Part shown: piece by piece, positions 54,233 through 63,124 of the stretch | Position numbering within the stretch: position 1 is the first letter of the stretch | How the letters are laid out: every line of letters starts with the position of its first letter | Source of the DNA: Neobacillus cucumis | GTDB lineage: Bacteria; Bacillota; Bacilli; Bacillales_B; DSM-18226 | DNA: 64,000 bases | NCBI RefSeq assembly: GCF_016107705.1 | Contig: NZ_JAEHGC010000003.1 | Coordinates: 310,001-374,000 of the forward strand | Direction of reading: 5' to 3' | The notes under the pieces: generated by a model | What the model saw: only the letters and a program-made list of their open reading frames with translations | Databases searched by the model: none | Told to the model about the DNA's origin: nothing | Translations under genes and position numbers: made by a program

Positions 54233-54368
54233 TAAAGAGCTGTATCTTTTAATATTCCGGACATAATCTTGTAATGTTTTATTTATTTTTTATCCAATGG
54301 TCCTTATTTATTCCTAAATTTAACAAGCGTTTAACCTACAATCATAATTTGATTACTAAACAAATCTG

Positions 54369-54399
54369 AAAAAAAGACCATCAAACAAGTTTGATGGTC
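54369..54399 (-). terminator. Terminator of the distal polymer operon
   Basis: Perfect GACCATCAAAC/GTTTGATGGTC arms (54376-54386 with 54389-54399) are followed on the minus strand by seven T. It ends the transcript that comes from the rml side. The 54233-54368 stretch holds nothing else I can support. Confidence 0.9.
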
Positions 54400-54410
54400 A
54401 ACTGTTTTGA

Positions 54411-55595
54411 TTATTGATTCTTTAAAACCACTTCTTTTACAACACGTTCGGCTGCATTGCCGTCTTCAAGGTAACAAAAACGTTGATAAAACTCTAGGAA
54501 TTTTTCAGTGGAAAGCTCATCATTTTTGATATGTTTAATGACTTTAATTAGTTCTTCGGACGTTTCAACTAATGGTCCCGGGGCCTTTTCTTCAAAATTA
54601 AAATAAAAACCTCTAATATCCTCTTTATATTCATCCAAATCATAAGTAAAGAAAATCATTGGCCGTTCTAAGTTAGCATAATCAAAAAAGACGGAGGAAT
54701 AATCGGTAATCAGCAAATCACTGATCAGATAAAGTTCTTGAATATCTTCGTGCTTCGAAAAATCATAGGCAAAACCTTTATACGCATCCAGATTAAAGTT
54801 TTCTGCAACCAAATAGTGCATTCTTAAAATAATAATGTATTCATTTCCTAACTCTTGTTTGAACTGCTCCAAATCTATGTGGAGATCCAGCTTATATTTT
54901 CCCACCTGATAATATTGATTATCCCGCCAAGTGGGGGCATAAAGGATAATTTTTTTATCTTCAGGCAGTTGATGAGTCTTTTTAAAGTTCCGGGCAACCT
55001 GATCCCGATTAGAGCTATAAAAAATATCGTTTCTAGGATATCCGGATTCAATAATTTCTTTATTAAACCGAAATGCCCTTTTAAAAATCTCTGTAGAATA
55101 GCGATTTGGTGAAATTAAATAATCCCAATTACGTGATTCCTCGTAAAAACTTTGCTTATATTGGTTGGTCGTTGTACCCGGCATTAGAACTTCCTTCATA
55201 TCATGGGCGAGCTTTTTTAGCGGTGTTCCGTGCCAGGTTTGCAGGTAAATTGTCTTCTTTGGCTTTGGGATCCATAACGGCATCCGGCTGTTTGTTACCC
55301 AAAACCTGGCTCGAGCCATTAAAAAAAGCCATTTAAACGAAAAACGATTGGCATAGGGAATTCCTTTATCGATAAATCCTTTTTCAAACCTGGGATCGAC
55401 ACTCCAAACCATTTCATATTCAGGATGATGTTCCTTCAAGTATTCATAAATAGCACGCGGGTTGCAGCTATATTGCTTTCCTAAAAAGCTTTCAAACATA
55501 ATTAACTTTTGATTTGGTGGAAATAAAGAGACGAATAGAAATAAACATTTATACGCCAATTTGGTGAGTGATAATTTTTTAAGTGCTGCTAGCAA
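54411..55595 (-). CDS. TarF/TagF-like CDP-glycerol glycerophosphotransferase
   Basis: Protein of 394 residues of PF04464, close in layout to the catalytic half of TagF and to S. aureus TarF. The start is TTG 55595, seven bases after GAGGTG. Motifs are LIMFESFLGKQYSCNPRAIY, IYLQTWHGTPLKKLAHDM, SRNWDYLISPNRYSTEIF, GYPRNDIFY, ILYAPTWRDNQYY and LITDYSSVFFDYANL. TWHGTPLKKL is typical of glycerol-phosphate enzymes and differs from the LWHA form of the tarIJ-linked copies. It most resembles the C-terminal half of the 59939-61942 protein. Confidence 0.82.
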   Translation of the reverse strand: MLAALKKLSLTKLAYKCLFLFVSLFPPNQKLIMFESFLGKQYSCNPRAIYEYLKEHHPEYEMVWSVDPRFEKGFIDKGIPYANRFSFKWLFLMARARFWVTNSRMPLWIPKPKKTIYLQTWHGTPLKKLAHDMKEVLMPGTTTNQYKQSFYEESRNWDYLISPNRYSTEIFKRAFRFNKEIIESGYPRNDIFYSSNRDQVARNFKKTHQLPEDKKIILYAPTWRDNQYYQVGKYKLDLHIDLEQFKQELGNEYIIILRMHYLVAENFNLDAYKGFAYDFSKHEDIQELYLISDLLITDYSSVFFDYANLERPMIFFTYDLDEYKEDIRGFYFNFEEKAPGPLVETSEELIKVIKHIKNDELSTEKFLEFYQRFCYLEDGNAAERVVKEVVLKNQ

Positions 55596-55637
55596 ACTAA
55601 TTCACCTCTTTATTTGCCAAGACGGACTTTTCCATGA

Positions 55638-57497
55638 TTACGATTTACCGAGAAGTTTTCTTAATTTTCTTCTAAAAAAAGTGGACGTTTTTAGGGAAAT
55701 ATTATCCTTCTCGGTCTTGTACAACTCGGTATATCCACTTTCCACAACAAGTGACTGCCTATGATAATTGGGTAGATTCCTTAAATGAAGGCGAATACCC
55801 TTATTATAGACCCTTATAAATAAATCATAAGTATGATTAGGCTCAATGAACTGATTCCAAGGGAGTTCATATTGACCATTTTCACGGGTGTGAAAATAAA
55901 TTTTCTCCTTTGCCCCCCTATTTTTAACGAAAAACCTAAGGTCTAAATTCTCATTTGGCTCCTTTACCAGTATACTCACTTGGTTATTATTTAGACTTAG
56001 CGCTTCAAGTCGTATATCCGCAACTAGAAAGGAAAGCTTTCCGCCATCAAAAAATAATCTTCTTGCAATGCTTCCATCAAAGAATTCCATTTTCTTAAAC
56101 TTAGTTTCGAGCATTTTTTTTGTAATCCTAAAACGGTCTTCACGTTCTTTACTATAAAAAATCACAAACACATCATATAGTTGATTAGAGTCCAATTCCT
56201 TATATGGAATTTTTCCTGTAAGTACATTTTTCTTATTCCTTTTAGCCTCAAAAGTTGCTTTTTCATGAGGATTTGTTCTCGAAGCCAATTCAATTTTAAC
56301 TTGATCGACCTGAAAGGCGTCTGGAGCATAGATATTTTTGAAAATAATAAATTGGTCATCCTTATCAATAGTATCCAATTTAACAAACTTACTTTGTAAA
56401 ACGGTTACTTGAAAATATTCATCAGGAATATTTACATCCGGATCACGGAAATAAGGCAAAGACCAATAATAAGTCCCCTCTTCCTCAATAATAGGACCCT
56501 TGGGACCTGTTTTGAGAAACTCAACCAACTCATTCCACATATCATTCAAAATCATATAAATATAAAGATTCTTGACGATTCCAATATCATTATCATATAC
56601 ATTTGGAACAATTGCCAAAAAATCTTTCACTTCTTGTAAATAGACCTCTCTAAATTCTTCATCTTCCACAATTGATTTGATTGGGAAAAAAAGACGGTCT
56701 AGATTCCTTTTTAAAAATTCAATTGTGATTTGTTCTTTCCCAAAATCATTAATATAACCTAATTGGAAATACAGGGACTCCATACGATCTTTGAAATTAT
56801 TTATATCGCTCTTAAGTTGGGTAATCGATTTTGCCCCTGTTTCCCCTCGTTTTCTCCATAAATAAACAACATCTGAGATGATTTCGATTTTATTGGCATA
56901 AAGAAAAGCTTTATGAACCATTGGTCGATCTGCATATAGCATTCCTGGTGGCATAAAACAATCATATTTGAAGAGGAATTCCCGCTTATATATCTTATTC
57001 CAATAGAACCCGTCATAAAAAATATCGGGAAATTGCAGTAAGTCCGTTACTTCCCGGTCTTCTTTCCACACATCCCGTTCTTTTTTATAATGGACTTCCT
57101 TAATGATGCCATCAACTAAAAGATTGGCCCTGCCAATAACGATATCCGCATTGGTATCTATTGCCTTATAATATAATTTCTCATAAGCATCGAGCGGAAC
57201 CACGTCATCAGAATCCATCACCGTAACATATTCACCGGTTGCAGCTTGTAAACCATTATTTCCGGCAACCGCGCCTCCGCTATTTTTCTGATTAATCAGC
57301 TTAATATTTGAATAAGATTTTTGATATTCTTCAATAATGGCGACACTGTCATCTGGACTTTCATCATTTACCATAATAATTTCAATATCTTCAAGTGTTT
57401 GATTGACTAATGAATCCAGACATTCTCTCATATATGGCTCTGTGTTGTAAACTAAAACAACTACACTTAGTTTATAGTTTTTACTCAAGCTGTTCAC
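55638..57497 (-). CDS. Family 2 glycosyltransferase with C-terminal beta domains (TarS-like layout)
   Basis: Protein of 619 residues. The GT-A domain (about 8-250) has LSVVVLVYNTEPYMRECLDS, NDESPDDS, NSGGAVAGNNGLQAATGEY and the metal-binding VMDSDDV. After it come a helical segment and beta-rich regions (about 350-600) of the kind seen in teichoic acid glycosyltransferases such as TarS (573 residues). It may add a sugar to the alditol phosphate chain made by its neighbours. GTG 57497 or TTG 57488 could be the start; both lie inside the overlap with the aminotransferase gene. The sugar is not predictable. Confidence 0.8.
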   Translation of the reverse strand: MNSLSKNYKLSVVVLVYNTEPYMRECLDSLVNQTLEDIEIIMVNDESPDDSVAIIEEYQKSYSNIKLINQKNSGGAVAGNNGLQAATGEYVTVMDSDDVVPLDAYEKLYYKAIDTNADIVIGRANLLVDGIIKEVHYKKERDVWKEDREVTDLLQFPDIFYDGFYWNKIYKREFLFKYDCFMPPGMLYADRPMVHKAFLYANKIEIISDVVYLWRKRGETGAKSITQLKSDINNFKDRMESLYFQLGYINDFGKEQITIEFLKRNLDRLFFPIKSIVEDEEFREVYLQEVKDFLAIVPNVYDNDIGIVKNLYIYMILNDMWNELVEFLKTGPKGPIIEEEGTYYWSLPYFRDPDVNIPDEYFQVTVLQSKFVKLDTIDKDDQFIIFKNIYAPDAFQVDQVKIELASRTNPHEKATFEAKRNKKNVLTGKIPYKELDSNQLYDVFVIFYSKEREDRFRITKKMLETKFKKMEFFDGSIARRLFFDGGKLSFLVADIRLEALSLNNNQVSILVKEPNENLDLRFFVKNRGAKEKIYFHTRENGQYELPWNQFIEPNHTYDLFIRVYNKGIRLHLRNLPNYHRQSLVVESGYTELYKTEKDNISLKTSTFFRRKLRKLLGKS

Positions 57498-58608
57498 CCA
57501 ACTCCAACTTAATGATTTCTGTAATTTGCTGCACCTGTTCTACCTTTAAGTCTGCGTACATGGGCAGGCATAACACACCATCACTGATATCTTTCGCAAT
57601 AGGGGTCTCAAAACCGAAATTTTTATAACAAGAGAATTGATTACATAATGGATAAAAATATTTTCTTGCAAAGACATTATATCCTTTTAAGCTTTCAAAA
57701 AGCTGGTCTCTTTCTTCGCGGCTTGGAAGCACCATTGGAAAATAAGCATAGTTTGGTTTAACACCATCCTGTTGGATTAATGTTCTCACTAACGGCAGGT
57801 CATTAAGCCCTTCCAAATAAGCTTCATATACTTTTCCCCGTGAATGGATATCATTTCGAATCGACTCAAGATTACAAAGACCCATTGCAGCCTGAAATTC
57901 ATTCATTTTCGCATTTGTTCCGATATAATCGACTGTTTCCGGAGAAGTAATTCCAAAGTTCTTCAATGATTTTATCTTTGCTGCTAATCTTTTTTCTTTA
58001 TATGTAAGTAAGCCGCCCTCAATGGAGTGGAATACCTTTGTGGCATGTAGACTAAACATGGAAATATCCCCAAAACTTCCTATTCCTTGTCCATTGATTT
58101 CTACACCAAAAGCATGGGCAGCATCATAGATGACCTTTAATTGATGCTTTTTCGCAATTTCTTCAATCCGTCCAACATCACATGGAGTCCCAAATACGTG
58201 AACTGCTACAATCGCAGAGGTATTTGGGGTAATCAACTGTTCAATTTTATCCGGGTCAATATTATACGTTAATGGATCGATATCACAAAAAACAGGCGTT
58301 AATCCACAATTTGAAATAGCATGGGTCGTTGAAGCAAATGTAAAAGGTGTAGTAATTACCTCTCCACTTAAATCTAAAGACTTCAGAGCGATTTCCAATG
58401 CTAAATGTCCATTTGTAAAAAGTTCGGCATTCTCAACTAATAAGGTTTTCTTTACTTGTTCTTTAAACCTTTCATGTAATGGACCATCATTTGTCAGCCA
58501 CTTGTTTTCCCAAATTTCTTTAAGAAGTTCTGTATACATCTTATAGTCTGGGAGCTTAGGTTGGGTTACATTTATTCGTTGATTAAAAATCAGTTCTTTT
58601 TTCATCAT
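57481..58608 (-). CDS. DegT/DnrJ/EryC1-family sugar aminotransferase
   Basis: PLP enzyme of 375 residues that aminates a keto sugar, usually a nucleotide-linked one. Motifs are TPFTFASTTHAISNCGLTPV, DIDPLTYNIDPDKI, VIYDAAHAFGVEING (Asp that holds the PLP ring nitrogen) and SLHATKVFHSIEGG with the Schiff-base Lys. Its natural substrate could be a dTDP-4-keto-6-deoxy-hexose made by the RmlA/RmlB pair at the right end. It shares one base with the upstream ATP-grasp gene and 17 with the downstream glycosyltransferase, so all three are tightly coupled. Confidence 0.9.
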   Translation of the reverse strand: MMKKELIFNQRINVTQPKLPDYKMYTELLKEIWENKWLTNDGPLHERFKEQVKKTLLVENAELFTNGHLALEIALKSLDLSGEVITTPFTFASTTHAISNCGLTPVFCDIDPLTYNIDPDKIEQLITPNTSAIVAVHVFGTPCDVGRIEEIAKKHQLKVIYDAAHAFGVEINGQGIGSFGDISMFSLHATKVFHSIEGGLLTYKEKRLAAKIKSLKNFGITSPETVDYIGTNAKMNEFQAAMGLCNLESIRNDIHSRGKVYEAYLEGLNDLPLVRTLIQQDGVKPNYAYFPMVLPSREERDQLFESLKGYNVFARKYFYPLCNQFSCYKNFGFETPIAKDISDGVLCLPMYADLKVEQVQQITEIIKLELGEQLE

Positions 58609-59906
58609 TAATTTCTCCAGTCAATTAAACTTTCGATGGCATCGATATCAAATACTGGAATACCAAACTTTTCTTTAATTTTTTTACGTTCACTATGCGA
58701 ATCATCGATAAAAATGGCAGATTTATCAACATCAAAATATTTATGTTTTTCATCCTCCTGTTTGATATGGATGATTTCTGAGAAAATGGAGGAATCAATT
58801 TTTAATTTTCTTAAGGTCTCGCGAATATCATAAATATGTTTCGTTATTAGGACAATTTCAATTTCCTTTGTTACACATTGGTAAATGAACATCATAATAA
58901 ATGGATTAATCTTGCCGTTTAACGTGATAGTATCATCAAAGTCAAGATACACTTTGTCATAGGAAATATCCGCTGAAAAACGGTTAATCAAAGCCCGGTC
59001 AACCTCAAGAGAAAAATTATTTTCAATGACATCAACATCAAAACCCATTCGGTCATACAGACTTAACAAAGCAAAATTAATTCCTTTATTTCGGTATAAA
59101 CTCATCGTTCCTGCAATTCTTGGAGCGATTTCTAGTAACTTATAGGTTCCGTCGCTTGCCTCTTTAACTTGGAAAAACCACATACCATAAGGTTTGAGCT
59201 TTTGATTGATAATTTCTGCAATCTCACGGACGGGATGCTCCATTTTTAATGTAACAGAATTAACACTAATTCCGCTTTTAATCCGTCTTCGCTCCCGCAT
59301 TCCAGAAAATTTTAATTCCCCATGACGGTCGGTAAAACAATCAATCGTGTATTCCTTCCCTGGTAAATACTCAAGAATTAACAAATTGTTCGGTTTACTT
59401 AAGTGGAACTCAAGCTCGTCTCTGTTTTTTGCTAAAGCTATCCCTTGAGACCCTTGTCCAACATCCGGCTTTAAAAATACAGGAAACTCTTGAACTTCAG
59501 TTTGATTTCCGTACATATGCGGAATAAACGGTTCTCCCTCGAAGTATTCGTATGTCTTCTTTTTCGAACGGCAAATTTCACATGCCTCTTTAGAAGAGGT
59601 AATCACTTCAGCATTTAGCTTTTCCTTATTTTGGGCAAGTGCCAAAACCACACTGTCATGGGCTGGAAAAATATAATCAATTTTATATTCCTCAATGATT
59701 TGATTTAACGTCGGAATAAATTGTTCATCCGCAACATAGGGAATTCCTTCTATATAATTCTTAAACGTGAATTTCCCGTGATCTGATACACTGGAGCCGC
59801 CATAAATTTTTAAACCCTTTACGAATTTCAGTGCATTATTTATTTCCAGCCCAATTTCTGAACCGCAAGGAAATACCAGTACGTTTTTTTGCAAATCGAT
59901 CCACAC
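58608..59906 (-). CDS. ATP-grasp ligase fused to a HAD hydrolase
   Basis: Protein of about 430 residues. GTG 59906 and TTG 59894 are both possible starts; the second gives MQKNVLVFPCGSEIG, more usual for the family. An ATP-grasp region (about 1-310) has VLVFPCGSEIGLEI, PVFLKPDVGQGSQGIALA, ILEYLPGKEYTIDCF and YKLLEIAPRIAGTMS. A HAD-type domain (about 315-432) has KVYLDFDDTITLNGK with the DxDxT-type nucleophile, ITKH, and AIFIDDSHSERKK. ATP-grasp enzymes join a carboxylate to an amine, so acylation of an amino sugar made by the adjacent aminotransferase is an attractive guess. The role of the HAD part is unknown. Confidence 0.78.
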   Translation of the reverse strand: MWIDLQKNVLVFPCGSEIGLEINNALKFVKGLKIYGGSSVSDHGKFTFKNYIEGIPYVADEQFIPTLNQIIEEYKIDYIFPAHDSVVLALAQNKEKLNAEVITSSKEACEICRSKKKTYEYFEGEPFIPHMYGNQTEVQEFPVFLKPDVGQGSQGIALAKNRDELEFHLSKPNNLLILEYLPGKEYTIDCFTDRHGELKFSGMRERRRIKSGISVNSVTLKMEHPVREIAEIINQKLKPYGMWFFQVKEASDGTYKLLEIAPRIAGTMSLYRNKGINFALLSLYDRMGFDVDVIENNFSLEVDRALINRFSADISYDKVYLDFDDTITLNGKINPFIMMFIYQCVTKEIEIVLITKHIYDIRETLRKLKIDSSIFSEIIHIKQEDEKHKYFDVDKSAIFIDDSHSERKKIKEKFGIPVFDIDAIESLIDWRN

Positions 59907-59938
59907 CTTTTACCTATTCAATTCCTTGAATAGTCATT

Positions 59939-61942
59939 TTATTGAAAAACCTGGTCAACAACCCTTTTTGCAGCCTCTCCATCCTCTAAGCCGCAGAAAC
60001 GTTGATAAAACTCCTCGTATCTTTCTTTATACCCCTGAATAACTTGGTCAATATTCAATATAGCTTGGAGCAAGTCTTCATCATTTTGAATGACCGGTCC
60101 AGGTAAATCCTCTTCCATATTAAGATAAAATCCACGGATATTTTCTTTGTACATTTCATAATCATACGCATAAAAAAGCATCGGTCTTTTTGTGTTCGCA
60201 AAATCAAAAAACACTGAAGAGTAATCCGTAATTAATATATCTGAAATCACATATAACTCCTGAATATCATCATACTTAGAAAAATCATAGACAAACTCTT
60301 TATACTTTTCATCAATTTCCATTGAATCGGAAATCAGATGATGCATTCGCAACAATAAAATATGGTCAGAATGTAACTGCTCGTAATATTTATCCAGGTC
60401 GAATTTTAATTGGAAGGAATGCTCCCACGAACCCACCATTTCATTGTCACGCCAGGTTGGTGCATATAAAATAATCTTTTTATCCTTTGGAAGTTTTAAT
60501 TTCTCTTTTAATTCTTCAATTTTATTTTGCAGACCCTTCCGATAAAAGATATCATTCAAAGGATAGCCCACTTCCAACATTTCTTTGTCAAATTTAAATG
60601 CTTTCCTAAAAATTTCAGAGGAGTATGGATTGGCCGAAATTAAATAGTCCCAGTTTCTGGATTCGACATAGAAGTTTTCACGTGCTAATGTTTCCGGACC
60701 TTCAATATCAATATCAAAACCAAGTTTTTTTAATGGTGTGCCGTGCCAGGTTTGTAGATAAACATTCCCTTCCCTTTTTCGATGCACTGGGAAAATAATG
60801 TTGCTGACCCAGTATTTTGCCTTTCCCATATAACGATAAAAATCCACTGTTTCGCGGTCTACCAGTATTGGGTTCCCAGGTATCTCTTCCGGATGGTTTC
60901 CTATATAGGACCAAACAAAAGTAAAATTTTTATATTTTGGATCTCTTAGCATTTGCTCATATATATATTTAGGATTACCCGAATAGTTTTTTCCTAGGAA
61001 GCTTTCGAAAACCACCATATGCTTATCAAGCGGTTCATTCTCACATGTTTGATTAAAGACACTTTTTCCTTTTGCAATGGCATAGGTCTTTTCAAATTGT
61101 GGAGTATCGGTATACCAAAGGGCCAGGCTATTTATTCCCATCGTTGCATAAAGAGAAAGAACATGTTCATCCTTTCCTTCGATAGTCACTAAATAGCGAT
61201 CTTCTTCGCGCTCAAATTCCCGGTAGCTTTGCAGGTTAATCAATTCACGGTGCAAAACATTATGCTTTTCATCACTAACCTGTAAAATCAAATCCCATCT
61301 TGAATTTTTGACAAGATCAAATTTAAGCCTTTCAGGAAATATTAACCCTTCAAATTGATAAAGATTTAATTTTGAACTTTTTGATAAGGTTAATTTGAAA
61401 CTATGTCTTCTTTTAACGTCACGTCTTTGCAAAATCACCTCTGCAAAGGAAGGTTTTTTATTGTAAAAATCCTCAATTGTTCCCGTTAGATAAAAATTAG
61501 AGCCTTTACTTCTAATATCACGAATATTCGGGTTTATATAAACCCTCTGTGTGAGAATTGATATATTTTTCTTTTTTGTTTTAGACATTTTAATTTTCAA
61601 TTTATTTTTCTCATCAACAACTTGTTTCAATTTTAGATGGCTGAAAAACCGAGATCTCTTTAATATTTTTTTTGAAAATAAGTAAGTGGCTAAATATAAA
61701 TCCAGCTTCCCATTTTCAGCTAAAATGGCAATCTCATCTAATGTAAACGAGACAAAGGACCCCTCTAAATGCCTTTGGAATCTTCTTCCCGTTTTCCTAT
61801 CCTTTAGAACAACATACCTTTTCAAAAAGAAAGGGTTAAGGTTAGCATATTCAATTATTAGAGCGCCATTTTGGATGGAGACATTTTTCACCTTATGTTT
61901 AAGGCCGATTCTTGAAACTATTTTTTTTAGTATCTTCTTCAT
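59939..61942 (-). CDS. TagF-like poly(glycerol-phosphate) polymerase
   Basis: Protein of 667 residues. The start is ATG 61942, seven bases after AAGGAG; a frame back to 62002 has none. The N-terminal 300 residues are beta-rich and only weakly conserved, as in large TagF-type enzymes. The Glyphos_transf domain follows with MVVFESFLGKNYSGNPKYIY, VYLQTWHGTPLKKLGFDI, SRNWDYLISANPYSSEIF, VGYPLNDIFY, ILYAPTWRDNEM, LLRMHHLIS and LITDYSSVFFDFANT. The Asn in GYPLND replaces the usual Arg of GYPRND. It is probably the main polymerase of the second phosphate polymer. Confidence 0.83.
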   Translation of the reverse strand: MKKILKKIVSRIGLKHKVKNVSIQNGALIIEYANLNPFFLKRYVVLKDRKTGRRFQRHLEGSFVSFTLDEIAILAENGKLDLYLATYLFSKKILKRSRFFSHLKLKQVVDEKNKLKIKMSKTKKKNISILTQRVYINPNIRDIRSKGSNFYLTGTIEDFYNKKPSFAEVILQRRDVKRRHSFKLTLSKSSKLNLYQFEGLIFPERLKFDLVKNSRWDLILQVSDEKHNVLHRELINLQSYREFEREEDRYLVTIEGKDEHVLSLYATMGINSLALWYTDTPQFEKTYAIAKGKSVFNQTCENEPLDKHMVVFESFLGKNYSGNPKYIYEQMLRDPKYKNFTFVWSYIGNHPEEIPGNPILVDRETVDFYRYMGKAKYWVSNIIFPVHRKREGNVYLQTWHGTPLKKLGFDIDIEGPETLARENFYVESRNWDYLISANPYSSEIFRKAFKFDKEMLEVGYPLNDIFYRKGLQNKIEELKEKLKLPKDKKIILYAPTWRDNEMVGSWEHSFQLKFDLDKYYEQLHSDHILLLRMHHLISDSMEIDEKYKEFVYDFSKYDDIQELYVISDILITDYSSVFFDFANTKRPMLFYAYDYEMYKENIRGFYLNMEEDLPGPVIQNDEDLLQAILNIDQVIQGYKERYEEFYQRFCGLEDGEAAKRVVDQVFQ

Positions 61943-62011
61943 CTTACTACTCCTTACTTTGAAAGAGGCTGTGGTTCTTATGTTGTTAAAAATAAGATGC
62001 ATAAACAGGTT

Positions 62012-62040
62012 TATTCCCTACTAAGGAAAAGCAGGGAATA
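62012..62040 (-). terminator. Hairpin after rmlB, partial terminator or processing site
   Basis: TATTCCCT/AGGGAATA arms (62012-62019 with 62033-62040) lie between rmlB and the TagF-like gene. No T-tract follows, so it may lower rather than stop downstream transcription. Confidence 0.4.
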
Positions 62041-62047
62041 GGGATAA

Positions 62048-63106
62048 CTATTTCTGACCATACATCTTGCTATAATAATCCTTATATGCACCGCTTGTTA
62101 CATGCTTCATCCAATCTTGATGTTCAAGATACCACTTTATCGTACGGACAATCCCATCCTCAAACTTCGTTTCCGGCACCCATCCAAGTTCATTCGTAAT
62201 TTTCGTTGGATCAATTGCATATCTGCGATCATGGCCTTTTCGATCTTTAACAAAAGTAATTAAATCCTCGGTGATAGCAGAATCTGCATGTTCATTTAAA
62301 TAAGAAATAATCAGTTTAACAATGTCAATATTCGTTCGTTCATTATGACCACCGACATTATAAACTTCCCCTAGTCGGCCATTATTTAATACCATATCAA
62401 TCGCTTTACAATGGTCTTCCACATATAACCAATCCCTTACATTCAAACCATCACCATAAACAGGAATTTCCTTATGGTTTAGACAGTTATGAATTATCAA
62501 TGGAATAAGTTTTTCAGGAAAATGGTAGGGACCATAATTATTTGAACATCTAGTAATATTAACAGGCATTTTATACGTTTCAAAATAAGCGTTGACTAAT
62601 AAATCAGCTGAGGCCTTACTTGATGAATATGGGCTTCTAGGGTCAAGAGGTGTTGTTTCTGTAAAGTAACCCGTATCGCCAAGTGAACCATAGACTTCAT
62701 CGGTTGACACCTGCAAATATTTTTTACCTTCTATGTATTCGTCGTCTCCAGCCGACCACTGTTCTTTGGCAATATTTAACAAGTTCAATGTTCCTAAAAC
62801 ATTTGTTTTCACAAAGGTCTCAGGATCTTCGATACTGCGGTCAACATGGGACTCTGCCGCAAAATTCACCACATAATCAATATCAAATTGTTCAAACACC
62901 TGTTTAATAGCATCCTTATCACAGATATCGGCCTGAACAAAATGATAATTTTCGTTATTTTCAATGGATTTGAGGTTTTCAAGATTTCCTGCATAGGTTA
63001 ATGCATCAACATTAATTAACGTAATATCGTTATATTTCTTTAACATATACAAAACAAAGTTTGATCCAATAAAACCTGCCCCGCCAGTAACTAAATAGGT
63101 TTTCAT
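62048..63106 (-). CDS. rmlB: dTDP-glucose 4,6-dehydratase (RmlB/RfbB)
   Basis: Converts dTDP-glucose to dTDP-4-keto-6-deoxyglucose. The 352 residues are an extended short-chain dehydrogenase: NAD-binding YLVTGGAGFIGSNFVLYM, NFAAESHVDRSIEDPE, catalytic VSTDEVYGSLGD with Thr-Asp-Glu, YSSSKASADLLV with the Tyr-Lys pair, and TRCSNNYGPYHFPEKLIP. AAAGGTG precedes ATG 63106. It follows rmlA by 18 bases. RmlC and RmlD, needed for dTDP-rhamnose, are not in the window, so the product could be rhamnose or an amino deoxy sugar made with the DegT enzyme. Confidence 0.95.
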   Translation of the reverse strand: MKTYLVTGGAGFIGSNFVLYMLKKYNDITLINVDALTYAGNLENLKSIENNENYHFVQADICDKDAIKQVFEQFDIDYVVNFAAESHVDRSIEDPETFVKTNVLGTLNLLNIAKEQWSAGDDEYIEGKKYLQVSTDEVYGSLGDTGYFTETTPLDPRSPYSSSKASADLLVNAYFETYKMPVNITRCSNNYGPYHFPEKLIPLIIHNCLNHKEIPVYGDGLNVRDWLYVEDHCKAIDMVLNNGRLGEVYNVGGHNERTNIDIVKLIISYLNEHADSAITEDLITFVKDRKGHDRRYAIDPTKITNELGWVPETKFEDGIVRTIKWYLEHQDWMKHVTSGAYKDYYSKMYGQK

Positions 63107-63124
63107 TTATTCCACACCTTTACA

